A DNA stretch of 31,935 nt from CAUTUX01 sp963532875 (GTDB taxonomy: Bacteria > Bacillota > Clostridia > Christensenellales > CAG-917), in contig CAUSLO010000011.1 of assembly GCA_963532875.1 (NCBI GenBank), forward strand, positions 1 to 31,935. Direction: 5' to 3'. A program made the translations under genes and the position numbers. The notes below the pieces were generated by a model, which made no database searches, had not been told where the DNA came from, and was given only the letters and a program-made list of their open reading frames with translations. Of this stretch, positions 6,564-15,519 are shown one piece after another. The first letter of the stretch is position 1. Every line of letters begins with the position of its first letter.

Positions 6564-7343
6564 ATGAAGACAATGATTTTAGCAATAGACATAGGTAATA
6601 CAAATTTAAAAATTGGTGTATTTAATGATAAAAAGTTAATTGCCTCTTGGAGGTTATCAACAAAATCGACTAGGACATCCGATGAATACGGTATGGTTCT
6701 ATATGACTTGTTGTCTCAAGAAAATTTATCTTTTAAGGATATAGAGTCTTGTATAGTTGCATCAGTTGCCCCAACGCTTAATTACACAATTGAACATATG
6801 TGTAAATACTATATGGGACAGAAGCCAATGATGGTTTCAAGCAATATAAATTTAGGCATGCAAATTGATTATAAAACCGCAAGCACGCTCGGGGCAGATA
6901 GGATAATTTGTGCTTTGGCGGCATATAAAGAGTATTCAGGACCAGCAATTGTAATCGACTTTGGTTCAGCAACAACATTTGATTTACTTAATTCAAGTGG
7001 AACTTTCATGGGGGGAGCAATCGCACCAGGAATTAAGACATCGGCTGAATCTCTAGTTAATACCGCAGCAAAGTTACCTAGAGTAGAACTAACAAAACCG
7101 AAGAATATTGTAGGTAAATCCACAATATCATGTATGCAGAGCGGAATTGTATTCGGGTATGCAGGAATGGTTAAATACATGATTGAAAAATATAAGGAGG
7201 TTGAGGGAATGCAAAATGCTAAGGTCATAGCGACAGGTGGACTAAGCGAGTTGATTACAAGCGTTGAACCTCAATTGATAGATATAACAGACAGAGCATT
7301 ATCTCTAAAAGGTTTGAGATGTATATATGAAATTAATAAATAG
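6564..7343 (+). CDS. coaX: Type III pantothenate kinase
   Basis: Phosphorylates pantothenate to 4'-phosphopantothenate, the committed step of CoA synthesis. 259 residues, normal for CoaX. ASKHA-fold motifs are DIGNTN (9-14), GADRI, DFGSATTFD and GGAIAPG. The promoter's -10 box is so close that the first AUG (6564) is likely the start; ATG 6573 would give the more typical family N-terminus. It is the first gene of a tight operon with hom, malQ, a phosphopantetheinyl transferase and ACP, so CoA supply and CoA-dependent ACP activation are encoded together. Confidence 0.93.
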   Translation: MKTMILAIDIGNTNLKIGVFNDKKLIASWRLSTKSTRTSDEYGMVLYDLLSQENLSFKDIESCIVASVAPTLNYTIEHMCKYYMGQKPMMVSSNINLGMQIDYKTASTLGADRIICALAAYKEYSGPAIVIDFGSATTFDLLNSSGTFMGGAIAPGIKTSAESLVNTAAKLPRVELTKPKNIVGKSTISCMQSGIVFGYAGMVKYMIEKYKEVEGMQNAKVIATGGLSELITSVEPQLIDITDRALSLKGLRCIYEINK

Positions 7344-7352
7344 GAGAAGTTA

Positions 7353-8630
7353 ATGAAACAAGTTAAAGTTGCATTGCTAGGGTTAGGAGTTGTTGGAAGC
7401 GGAACATATAAAATTTTGCAAAATCAAAAAAAATATATTGCTAGCAACGATAAGGTTGAAATAATCGTTAGTAAGGTATTAGAAAAAAACCAAGATAGAA
7501 TAAAAGAATTAAAAATTCAAAAATCACTGGTTGCAAAAAATATTGATGAGATAGTAAACGATAGAGAAATATCTATAGTTGCAGAATTCTTTGGTGGGAT
7601 AAATCCAGCAAAAGAATTTTTAATCAAATGTTTAAAAAGTGGTAAAAGTATAGTAACTGCAAACAAAGAAATGCTGGCAAAGAGTTGGCCAGAATTAGAA
7701 GCGGCGGCTAGAGAAGGTAATGCTGGTATATATTTTGAAGCAAGTTGTGTTGGCGGTGTTCCAGTAATAAGAACATTAACTGAAAGCATGCAAGGAAACA
7801 ATATAGTTTCTCTTAAAGGAATTGTTAATGGCACTACAAACTACATCTTGTCTAGAATGATAAAAGAAAAAGTTGATTACAATACTTGCCTAAAAGATGC
7901 ACAAAAACTTGGATACGCAGAGGCGAACCCATCAGCGGACGTAGACGGATTTGATGCAATGTATAAGAACAGCATCCTTAGTTCACTTGCTTACAAGAAG
8001 AGAGTCCCAATAGAAAAGATATATAGAGAGGGTATCTCAAATATTTCATTAGAAGATATAGAAGTTGGACTTGAAATGGGATATACGTTAAAACTATTAG
8101 CTATATCAAAACAAGTTGGAGGGAAGATTGAAGCAAGAGTACACCCAGTATTTTTGCCAAGTGATCACCCCTTAGCTCAAGTACAAGGCTCTTTTAACGC
8201 ATTATTCATGCATGGTGATAGTGTTGACGACGTTATGTTGTATGGAAGAGGAGCGGGTTCATTCCCAACAGGAAGTGCAATTGTTAGTGATATTGTTTAT
8301 GCAGCAACAGTAACTGAACATCGTAGATATGTTTGGGAAGAGGTTAAAGAGATCAACGATGATGACTTTGAAAACAATTTCATTTCAAAGTATTATGTAC
8401 GAATTTTAGCAAATGACACAGAAGGAATATTGAGTGCAATTACATCAGTTTTCTCTAAGAATAAGATTTCAATAAAGTCCATGATTCAAAAAGATTCTAA
8501 AAAGCAGAGTGTGCCAATAATATTTATTACTCATGAAACAAGAGAAGAATCTATGAAAAAGGCGCTAGATGAAATTTCTCAAATAATGGGTGTTGAGTCA
8601 ATACCAGCAGTGATAAGGGTGGAAGATTAA
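7353..8630 (+). CDS. hom: Homoserine dehydrogenase
   Basis: Reduces aspartate semialdehyde to homoserine on the way to threonine and methionine. 425 residues in the usual three parts: an N-terminal NAD(P)-binding Rossmann fold (GLGVVGSG, residues 10-17), a central catalytic domain (TANKEMLA, NGTTNYILSRM, YAEANPSADVDG), and a C-terminal ACT domain (from about residue 349) that normally binds threonine for feedback control. It starts 9 nt after coaX with GGAGAAG as ribosome binding site. No other threonine gene is in the window. Confidence 0.95.
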   Translation: MKQVKVALLGLGVVGSGTYKILQNQKKYIASNDKVEIIVSKVLEKNQDRIKELKIQKSLVAKNIDEIVNDREISIVAEFFGGINPAKEFLIKCLKSGKSIVTANKEMLAKSWPELEAAAREGNAGIYFEASCVGGVPVIRTLTESMQGNNIVSLKGIVNGTTNYILSRMIKEKVDYNTCLKDAQKLGYAEANPSADVDGFDAMYKNSILSSLAYKKRVPIEKIYREGISNISLEDIEVGLEMGYTLKLLAISKQVGGKIEARVHPVFLPSDHPLAQVQGSFNALFMHGDSVDDVMLYGRGAGSFPTGSAIVSDIVYAATVTEHRRYVWEEVKEINDDDFENNFISKYYVRILANDTEGILSAITSVFSKNKISIKSMIQKDSKKQSVPIIFITHETREESMKKALDEISQIMGVESIPAVIRVED

Positions 8631-8631
8631 C

Positions 8632-10134
8632 ATGAAACGACAAATGGGAGTATTGATGAATATATCATCTTTACCAAGTGAATTCGGTATTGGATGTTTT
8701 TCACGAGATGCAGATAGATTTATAGAAATATTAAAAGATATGGGATGTTCTTCTTGGCAAGTGCTACCTATAACGATGATTGGTGCAGGTAACTCGCCAT
8801 ATTCTGGATTGTCTTCATATGCTGGGAACAAGTTATATATATCACCAATAGAGTTAATGCGAGATGGTCTCATTTCAGAACAAGAACTTGATGGCTTCAA
8901 ATATTATGGTCAACCATATAGTGTTGATTATAATTTTGCATATGAAAATTCAGATAAGTATTTGTGGCTAGCATACTCAAGAATAGACGACAAGTTAAAA
9001 AAAGAAATAGACGCATTTGCAAAGGAAAATGAATGGCTAAAAGACTATGCAGTATTTATGCACATTGCAAAATACAACACAACAAATTGGAATACCTGGA
9101 GTAAAGGACTAAGAGAGCATAGCGAGCCTGCAATTAAGAAATACTATGAGGCAAATAAGTATGATATAGAATTTTACTTCTTTGAACAGTTTGAATTTTT
9201 TAAACAATGGAAAAGGATTAAAGATCAAGCAAATATTAGGGGTATAAAAATTATTGGAGATTTACCATACTACGTAGCGACTGACTCAGTAGATGTTTGG
9301 GCAAATCAATCTCAATTTAAACTAAACAAGACAAAAGGAGTCCCAGTTTTTGTATCTGGAGTACCTGGAGATGCGTTTGTAAAAGATGGGCAAGTATGGG
9401 GTACCGTCGTATATGACATTAAAGCAATGCAAGAAAGAGAATTTGATTTTTGGAGGAATAGAGTTAAACATTCTTTCAAGATGTATGACGTTCTAAGAAT
9501 TGATCATGCTAGGGCACTATACAATTATTATGAAATTCCATATGGAGATAAGACAGCAGAAAATGGCAAATGGGTTAAAGGTCCAGGGAAAGCTCTTGTT
9601 GATTATTTAATTAAAGACAACAAAGGGAAAGAAATAATTCTTGAGGATCTTGGAAATCTTGATGAGCAATGCAGAAAATTCTTAGATAACACAAACTTGC
9701 CAACAATGAGAATTTTTCAATTTGCCTTTGACGGTACAAATAATCCACACATTCCACATAACTATATCCACAACTGTATTGCCTATACAGGAACACATGA
9801 TAACACGACAATACTTGATTGGCTATATTCACAGAATGAAGGGACAAGGACATTTGCTTTAAAGTATTGTGGATTTGTCGGATCTGGTTGGGGAGCAGGC
9901 GGAAGAGACTGCCAATCTAATAAGGCGATTATAAAAACATTGGTGCAATCAGCAGCGGACGTTGTAATTATACCTACACAAGACTTATTAGGATATGGTG
10001 GAGACACAAGAATGAACATTCCAGGTGTACCAGAAGAAAATTGGAAGTTCAGAGTTGCTTATGATCAAATGAATTCTATAGACACTGAATTTTACCAAGA
10101 TATCAACAACACATATGGGAGAATCATATATTAA
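8632..10134 (+). CDS. malQ: 4-alpha-glucanotransferase (GH77, amylomaltase)
   Basis: Transfers alpha-1,4-glucan segments between maltodextrins in glycogen or starch breakdown. 500 residues, normal for the short GH77 form. The start has SSLPSEFGIG and the acceptor-site motif GNSPYSGLSSYAGN. The catalytic residues are visible: nucleophile D291 (RIDHARAL), acid/base E338 (ILEDLG) and D390 (GTHDNTT). It starts 1 nt after hom, and its stop overlaps the next start (TAATG). The grouping with amino-acid and CoA genes appears to be operon packing rather than a pathway link. Confidence 0.95.
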   Translation: MKRQMGVLMNISSLPSEFGIGCFSRDADRFIEILKDMGCSSWQVLPITMIGAGNSPYSGLSSYAGNKLYISPIELMRDGLISEQELDGFKYYGQPYSVDYNFAYENSDKYLWLAYSRIDDKLKKEIDAFAKENEWLKDYAVFMHIAKYNTTNWNTWSKGLREHSEPAIKKYYEANKYDIEFYFFEQFEFFKQWKRIKDQANIRGIKIIGDLPYYVATDSVDVWANQSQFKLNKTKGVPVFVSGVPGDAFVKDGQVWGTVVYDIKAMQEREFDFWRNRVKHSFKMYDVLRIDHARALYNYYEIPYGDKTAENGKWVKGPGKALVDYLIKDNKGKEIILEDLGNLDEQCRKFLDNTNLPTMRIFQFAFDGTNNPHIPHNYIHNCIAYTGTHDNTTILDWLYSQNEGTRTFALKYCGFVGSGWGAGGRDCQSNKAIIKTLVQSAADVVIIPTQDLLGYGGDTRMNIPGVPEENWKFRVAYDQMNSIDTEFYQDINNTYGRIIY

Positions 10135-10646
10135 TGTATGTGTTTGTTGTAGACGGTGAAATAGAAAGCGATGAATTAATCAAGTTTGCATATAGATACT
10201 TTATAAAGGTCAAAAACCTAAAAGAGAAAAAAGATATTGAGATAATTAGAGAGCGAGGAGCAAAACCTAGGTTAAATGATGAGCGTGTATGTTTTTCCTT
10301 ATCAGATAGCAACACTATAAAAGCAATCGCAATTTCTGAATACAATGTTGGATTAGATATTGAGTGGGGCAAGGAAAGAGATTATAATAAATTTAAGTTT
10401 ATCGAAGGGAAAACAAAAGATGCATTTTACACAGATTGGACAAAGCATGAAGCATATTACAAGTATCTTGGAGTAGGACTTAAAAAAGAAAAACTAGATG
10501 ATACTTTGACATATGAAACATTTAAAATAAATGGTGGATATTATCTTGCAACGTGTTGCAAGGAAGGAAAAGTAAAGATATTAAATACGACACCATCACA
10601 ACTACGTGATGGACTAGGGGGGATAGATGATACTAGACAAAATTAA
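10134..10646 (+). CDS. Sfp-type 4'-phosphopantetheinyl transferase, short form
   Basis: Transfers the phosphopantetheine arm from CoA to a carrier-protein serine. 170 residues, shorter than typical Sfp (about 225). Recognisable elements are GAKPRLNDERVCFSLSDS (in place of GKPxL..FNLSHS), VGLDIEWGK with metal ligands D75 and E77, and DWTKHEAYYKYLGVGL with W102, E106 and K110. The usual KEA motif reads HEA. Its last 20 nt overlap the start of the ACP gene, strongly suggesting that this ACP is its partner. Confidence 0.85.
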   Translation: MYVFVVDGEIESDELIKFAYRYFIKVKNLKEKKDIEIIRERGAKPRLNDERVCFSLSDSNTIKAIAISEYNVGLDIEWGKERDYNKFKFIEGKTKDAFYTDWTKHEAYYKYLGVGLKKEKLDDTLTYETFKINGGYYLATCCKEGKVKILNTTPSQLRDGLGGIDDTRQN

Positions 10647-10860
10647 AGAAATGATGTCAGAGCAATTAAATATTGATCCTGATAAGATTAATATGAAGAC
10701 AAACTTTGTCGAAGATTTAAGAATTGATAGTCTTGATGTTGTAGAGTTATTGATGGCTGCCGAAGATGAATTTGGAATGGAATTTGATAACTCAGTAGTA
10801 TTAAGTTTTACCAACGTTGGGGACATCGTTGACTATATAGAAAAGGCAACAAAGAAATAA
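10627..10860 (+). CDS. acpP: Acyl carrier protein
   Basis: 77 residues with the ACP four-helix pattern and the phosphopantetheine attachment site RIDSLDVVEL (Ser35). Strongly acidic, as expected. ATG 10627 follows a strong ribosome binding site (AGGGGGGA) lying inside the end of the transferase gene. Neighbours do not include fatty-acid or polyketide synthesis genes, so this may be the primary ACP or a dedicated one. The gene ends immediately against the convergent cimA stop (TAA-TTA). Confidence 0.93.
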   Translation: MILDKIKEMMSEQLNIDPDKINMKTNFVEDLRIDSLDVVELLMAAEDEFGMEFDNSVVLSFTNVGDIVDYIEKATKK

Positions 10861-12390
10861 TTATTTTTTCAAATTTCTAAGTTTATACTCAAAACTATCA
10901 CATAGGGCTAACCAAGAAGCCTTGATTACGTCTGTTGATACCCCAACAGTTTTCCATATGTTTTTCTCATCTCTCGAGGTGATAACAACCCTAACAAGTG
11001 CACCAGTTGCCATTTGTGAATCAACGACACGAACTTTATAATCTTCCAATTTAAAGTCATTAATTTCTGGATAAACGTTAAAGAGTATACCCCTCAGTGC
11101 CTTATCAAGGGCATGAACAGGTCCATTTCCATCACTTTGGTTAGAATATTCCTTATTTTTCACCTTAATCTGTACAGTTGCGATATTCTTGTCTTCCGTC
11201 GATTGTATTGAATATTTGATTAGTTCAAATGATGGGGTGAAGAGATTTAATTCTTTTTCTGCAAGTAACAGAAGGCTAGCATCAGCACCTTCAAACTGAT
11301 ATCCATCCGATTCGAGTTGTTTCATACGACTTAAAACCTTTCCAACTCTTTCATCTGTTTTCTTTATGTTTGGGAACAAAGAATTTAACTTTTCAGCAAT
11401 CGCTGCTTTCCCCGCCATTTCACTTAGTAGTATTTTATTTTCATTTCCAACTAAATTTGGATCTATGTGCTCAAATGAGTTTCTCATTTTTAACACACCA
11501 TCACTATGCGTTCCTGCCTTATGAGCAAATGCACAAGTCCCAATATATGGGCTATGATGATTAAGATTAATATTTGATATGTTAGCAATTTCTCTTGCAG
11601 TGCTAGTTAGGGTATCAATCTTTACATCTAATTTATAGCCAAGTTTAAAGATTAGAGTAGGGATTACATTTGAAAGGTTTGCATTTCCACAACGTTCGCC
11701 GAATCCCAAGAAAGTTCCTTGTACATGTGTAGCCCCAGCCTGAATTGCAAATATGGTTGAGATGTCAGCACAGCCGATATCATTGTGTGCGTGTATACCA
11801 ATTTCCATTTTCTTAAAGTTACGTTTAACTTTTTTAACAATGTCATATATGTCATTTGGTAGCGTTCCGCCGTTGGTATCGCATAGCACAATAACTTTAG
11901 CACCGCTTTCCCACGCAGTTTTGATTGTCCGAATGGCATAATTTGAATTTATCTTGTATCCATCAAAGAAATGTTCCGCATCATAAATGACAGTTCTGTT
12001 ATTTTTAGATAAGTATGATACCGAGTCAGAAATCATTTCTAGATTTTCACTAGGAGATACTTGGAGTACGTTTTCTACCAAGTCAATATTTGATTTGCCA
12101 AAGATGGTACAGTATTTTGTGTTTGAATTTAGTAGGTCATTTAATCGTTCATCACTATCAGCAGAACAGCCTTTTTTTCTTGTGCTAGAAAAAGCAACGT
12201 ATTTATCTGATTTATACTCATTAAAAAAATCTTTATCTTTTGTGTTAGAAAATGGATCACCACATTCAACTAAGTCTATGCCGAATTTAATTAATAGGTC
12301 AGATATTATTTTCTTATCTAATTTAGAATATGAAATCCCTTCTGATTGAGAACCATCACGTAGAGTAGTGTCTAAAAAACTAATCTTCAT
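10861..12390 (-). CDS. cimA: (R)-citramalate synthase
   Basis: Condenses pyruvate with acetyl-CoA to citramalate, giving a threonine-independent route to 2-oxobutyrate and isoleucine. 509 residues. The HMGL-like TIM barrel begins with DTTLRDGSQSEG and contains EHFFDGYK, CDTNGGTLP and IHAHNDIG, a signature combination of the CimA branch rather than LeuA. It is followed by a C-terminal LeuA-type allosteric domain (GNGPVHALDKAL). Its start lies inside the end of leuA (11 nt overlap), so the two are cotranscribed. A CimA or homologue with another 2-oxoacid preference is the only realistic alternative. Confidence 0.9.
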   Translation of the reverse strand: MKISFLDTTLRDGSQSEGISYSKLDKKIISDLLIKFGIDLVECGDPFSNTKDKDFFNEYKSDKYVAFSSTRKKGCSADSDERLNDLLNSNTKYCTIFGKSNIDLVENVLQVSPSENLEMISDSVSYLSKNNRTVIYDAEHFFDGYKINSNYAIRTIKTAWESGAKVIVLCDTNGGTLPNDIYDIVKKVKRNFKKMEIGIHAHNDIGCADISTIFAIQAGATHVQGTFLGFGERCGNANLSNVIPTLIFKLGYKLDVKIDTLTSTAREIANISNINLNHHSPYIGTCAFAHKAGTHSDGVLKMRNSFEHIDPNLVGNENKILLSEMAGKAAIAEKLNSLFPNIKKTDERVGKVLSRMKQLESDGYQFEGADASLLLLAEKELNLFTPSFELIKYSIQSTEDKNIATVQIKVKNKEYSNQSDGNGPVHALDKALRGILFNVYPEINDFKLEDYKVRVVDSQMATGALVRVVITSRDEKNIWKTVGVSTDVIKASWLALCDSFEYKLRNLKK

Positions 12391-13885
12391 ATTCTACCTC
12401 AATCAGTTTGTTGGCAGCATCTAGGTATGCCAAAATTGACGCCTCAAGAACGTCAGTAGATATTCCTTTGCCAGATAGGGTTTTGTTATTTAGACATAGG
12501 CGGACAATTGCCTCACCAAGAGCATCCTTACCTTCGGTGATTGAATTGACGTTGTAATCTAATAACTTAAAGTTTTCGCCAGTAATATTTAAGATTGCTT
12601 TAAAAGCAGCATCTATAGGACCATCGCCAGTCATTCTTTCGGTTATTTTCTTGCCGTTGCATTCAAGGGTTATAGTTGCATGAGAAGAGGAAGCGTATGC
12701 TGTTATTTCATAATCTAACAACTTGAACAATCTTTTAATAGGTCTCTTTGTGTTTCCAACAAGTATTGCATCTATATCTTTTCTTGTAATCTCTTGTTTC
12801 TTTTCTGCTAGAGCCTTATACTTTTCAAAATATGTAGAAATGGCATTTTCATCTAATACATATCCCATGTCAGATACTAAATCTAGGAAGGCATGTCTTC
12901 CGCTATGTTTCCCAAGAACAATGCTGTTTTCAAAAATACCAACATCTTCAGGATTTATAATCTGATATGTTGCTTTATCTTGCAATATACCATGCTGATG
13001 AATACCAGATTCATGGATGTAAACACTAGAACCAACTATTGGTTTGTTTGGTGGAATTTTTCTACCAATTATAGAAGAGAGTAGCCTTGATGTCTTATAT
13101 ATTTTAGTAATATCTATATTGTGTGATATATCGTAGTTTTTAATTTTTAAAGCCATGATGATTTCTTCTAATGCAGCATTTCCGGCACGTTCGCCAATGC
13201 CGTTTATTGTACATTCAATTTGATTTGCCCCACCTTCAATTGCAGCAATGCTATTTGCAACTGCTAATCCTAAATCGTTATGACAGTGTGCAGAGATTAC
13301 AACATCGCTAGGTACAGACTTTTTAATTTGTGAAATCATATCTTTCATTTCGCTAGGGAACTTATATCCCACAGTATCTGGGAAGTTAATTGTCTTAGCC
13401 CCAGCCTTCACTGCAGTTAAAGTAGCCTTAATTAAGAAATCAATATCAGTTCTGCTTGCATCTTCAAATGAGAACTCAACATCATCCGTTAAGGATTTAG
13501 CATATTTAGTGTGTTCATCAATTAGTTGTAGACAATCAGATTTGCTTATGTGTAACTTGGACTTTAAATGAATATCTGATGTAGCAATGAAAACGTGCAA
13601 CCGTGGTTTAACTGCATCCTTAATTGCCCCATAGGCTTTTTTGATGTCATCCTTATTGCATCTGCAGAGTGCTGCAATACTTGCTTTCTTCAATATTTTT
13701 GAAACCGCTACACAAGAAGAGTAGTCCTCAGTAGAAGAAGCGGGGAAACCTACCTCAATCACATCAACACCAAGCAGTTCAAGTGCTTCAGCCATATCAA
13801 GTTTGTCCTTTAAATGCATTGAGCATCCAGGCGACTGTTCTCCATCTCTTAATGTTGTGTCAAATATGATTAATTTCTTTTCCAT
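12380..13885 (-). CDS. leuA: 2-isopropylmalate synthase
   Basis: First committed step of leucine synthesis (2-oxoisovalerate plus acetyl-CoA). 501 residues with DTTLRDGEQSPG at residues 9-20, SFEDASRTD, NFPDTVGY, SAHCHNDLGLA and GERAGNAALEE, then HESGIHQHG and a C-terminal regulatory domain (GDGPIDAAFKAI). ATG 13885 is chosen over GTG 13909 because a promoter's -10 box (13899-13894) lies between them. That leaves essentially no leader and no ribosome binding site. No leucine-rich attenuator peptide was seen upstream. Confidence 0.93.
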   Translation of the reverse strand: MEKKLIIFDTTLRDGEQSPGCSMHLKDKLDMAEALELLGVDVIEVGFPASSTEDYSSCVAVSKILKKASIAALCRCNKDDIKKAYGAIKDAVKPRLHVFIATSDIHLKSKLHISKSDCLQLIDEHTKYAKSLTDDVEFSFEDASRTDIDFLIKATLTAVKAGAKTINFPDTVGYKFPSEMKDMISQIKKSVPSDVVISAHCHNDLGLAVANSIAAIEGGANQIECTINGIGERAGNAALEEIIMALKIKNYDISHNIDITKIYKTSRLLSSIIGRKIPPNKPIVGSSVYIHESGIHQHGILQDKATYQIINPEDVGIFENSIVLGKHSGRHAFLDLVSDMGYVLDENAISTYFEKYKALAEKKQEITRKDIDAILVGNTKRPIKRLFKLLDYEITAYASSSHATITLECNGKKITERMTGDGPIDAAFKAILNITGENFKLLDYNVNSITEGKDALGEAIVRLCLNNKTLSGKGISTDVLEASILAYLDAANKLIEVEYED

Positions 13886-13893
13886 TATTAAAC

Positions 13894-13922
13894 AATTTAA
13901 ACCAAACACATATACTAGTCAA
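13894..13922 (-). promoter_or_regulatory. leuA promoter, leaderless arrangement
   Basis: On the minus strand, TTGACT (13922-13917) and TAAATT (13899-13894) are separated by 17 nt. The -10 box ends 8 nt before ATG 13885, so transcription would start within about 3 nt of the start codon. Confidence 0.5.
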
Positions 13923-14027
13923 TTTAAAGTCTTTTAAGTGGCTAGGTAATAATACCTCAATTAGGCAAAAGTACCAGATGAAGGATCATTTGAATTGATA
14001 TTAAATAACTAAAGAAGGAGTGCAAAA

Positions 14028-14054
14028 ATGTGTTCAAACAGCAGATTAATATAA
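14028..14054 (+). other. Possible 8-codon mini-ORF upstream of pgk
   Basis: ATG 14028 has an excellent ribosome binding site (AAGGAG, 14015-14020, 7 nt spacing) and encodes MCSNSRLI followed by TAA. It lies in the 320 bp gap between the divergent leuA and pgk starts, upstream of the pgk -10 box, so it would not be on the mRNA made from that box. Leader peptide or chance; no homology can be judged at this length. Confidence 0.25.
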
Positions 14055-14165
14055 TAATTAAAAATGTTTGTACAAAATCGAACGGATTAGAATGGCTATA
14101 TATAAAACAGCAAAAATTTTAGCCTTTTAAAAAATATAAAATTAAGAGAGCAACTCATATTTTTG

Positions 14166-14174
14166 TGATATAAT
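14166..14174 (+). promoter_or_regulatory. Extended -10 promoter of pgk
   Basis: TG-A-TATAAT, a perfect extended -10 element, lies 31 nt before ATG 14206. The predicted leader of about 25 nt contains the ribosome binding site AGGAG (14195-14199). No good -35 is present. The rest of the 320 bp gap contains the leuA promoter and a mini-ORF. Confidence 0.6.
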
Positions 14175-14205
14175 TTTATATATTTAAAAAATTTAGGAGT
14201 CAATT

Positions 14206-15507
14206 ATGAACAAAAAAACAATAAAAGATATTGATGTAAAAGGCAAAAAATGCTTAGTTAGAGTGGACTTTAACGTTCCAATGAAAGACGGAAAGATTAC
14301 AGATGAAAACCGTATAAACGGAGCACTTCCAACAATTAAATATTTGATGGATCAAGGTGCAAAAGTAATTCTATGTTCTCATATGGGGAAACCACACAAC
14401 ATTTTCACAAAGAAATTCGGTTTAACTAAAAAAGAAAAGAAGATGGTAGAAGCATTACCTGAAAAAGAAAGAAAGGCAAAGACAAAAGAACTCTTAAAGA
14501 ATGCATTAACTGCTGATAAAGAAAAGTTCACTTTAAAGCCAGTTGCAGATAGATTAAATGAGTTGCTAAATTTCAAAGTAACATTTGCAACAGATTTAGT
14601 TGGTAAAGACGCAAAGAAGAAAGTTAAAAACCTAAAACCAGGCGAATGTGTATTGTTAGAAAATACAAGATTTGAAGCAGGTGAGCAAAAGAATGATGCT
14701 AAGTTATGTAAAGAATTGGCAAAGTTCTGTGATGTATATGTAAATGATGCATTCGGTACAGCACACCGTGCACACGCAACAACAGCAGGTTTGGTTGAAT
14801 ATGGATTTGTTCAAGATGCAGTTAGTGGTTTCCTAATTGAAAAGGAATTGGAGTTTTTAGGTTCTGCAATAAATAACCCAGAAAGACCACTAGTTGCAAT
14901 TTTAGGTGGAGCAAAAGTTGGCGACAAAATCAAGGTTATTGAGAATTTAATTGATAAATGTGATTCACTAATAATTGGTGGTGGAATGGCGTACACATTT
15001 AATAAAGCATTGGGCAAAGAAGTTGGCGGATCTCTACTTGAAGCAGACAAAGTTGAGTTAGCAAAGAGCCTAATTGAAAAAGCAAAAGAAAAGGGAGTTA
15101 AGTTGTTACTTCCAGTAGACAATGTAATTGCTGATGACTTCAAAAATGATGCAAACACAAAAGTAGTTGAAGGAGATATTCCAGAAGGATGGCAAGGACT
15201 TGATATTGGACCAAAGTCAATCAAGTTGTTCTCAGATGAAATTTCAAAAGCAAAAACAGTTGTTTGGAATGGCCCAATGGGAGTATTTGAAATGCCAACA
15301 TTTGCTAAGGGAACAGAGGCAATAGCCGAAGCACTTTCAAAGACAAAGGCAACAACAATCATTGGAGGAGGAGACAGTGCGGCAGCAGTAGCAATTCTTG
15401 GATATGCAGATAAGATGTCTCACATCTCAACTGGAGGCGGTGCATCTCTTGAATTCTTGGAAGGAAAAGAGTTGCCAGGTATTAAATGTTTAAATGATAA
15501 ACAATAA
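14206..15507 (+). CDS. pgk: Phosphoglycerate kinase with a lysine-rich insertion
   Basis: Makes ATP from 1,3-bisphosphoglycerate in glycolysis. Family motifs are VRVDFNVP (18-25), SHMGKP (58-63), LLENTRF, VNDAFGTAHRAHAT, ILGGAKVGDKI, WNGPMGVFE and GGGDSAAAV. The protein is 433 residues against the usual ~395. The excess is a block of about 33 residues, roughly 65-107, rich in Lys and Glu, in the N-domain loop between SHMGKP and LKPVADRL. The frame and catalytic residues remain intact, so it is probably active. First gene of a glycolytic operon with tpiA and gpmI. Confidence 0.95.
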   Translation: MNKKTIKDIDVKGKKCLVRVDFNVPMKDGKITDENRINGALPTIKYLMDQGAKVILCSHMGKPHNIFTKKFGLTKKEKKMVEALPEKERKAKTKELLKNALTADKEKFTLKPVADRLNELLNFKVTFATDLVGKDAKKKVKNLKPGECVLLENTRFEAGEQKNDAKLCKELAKFCDVYVNDAFGTAHRAHATTAGLVEYGFVQDAVSGFLIEKELEFLGSAINNPERPLVAILGGAKVGDKIKVIENLIDKCDSLIIGGGMAYTFNKALGKEVGGSLLEADKVELAKSLIEKAKEKGVKLLLPVDNVIADDFKNDANTKVVEGDIPEGWQGLDIGPKSIKLFSDEISKAKTVVWNGPMGVFEMPTFAKGTEAIAEALSKTKATTIIGGGDSAAAVAILGYADKMSHISTGGGASLEFLEGKELPGIKCLNDKQ

Positions 15508-15519
15508 TTGGAGGGGGAA

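Noticed and set aside
14811..15362. 183-codon antisense frame inside pgk, and similar antisense frames in tpiA, leuA/cimA and the large surface gene
   Set aside because: They lie opposite strongly conserved genes, have low-complexity Ser/Phe/Leu-rich content typical of antisense translation, and lack ribosome binding sites.
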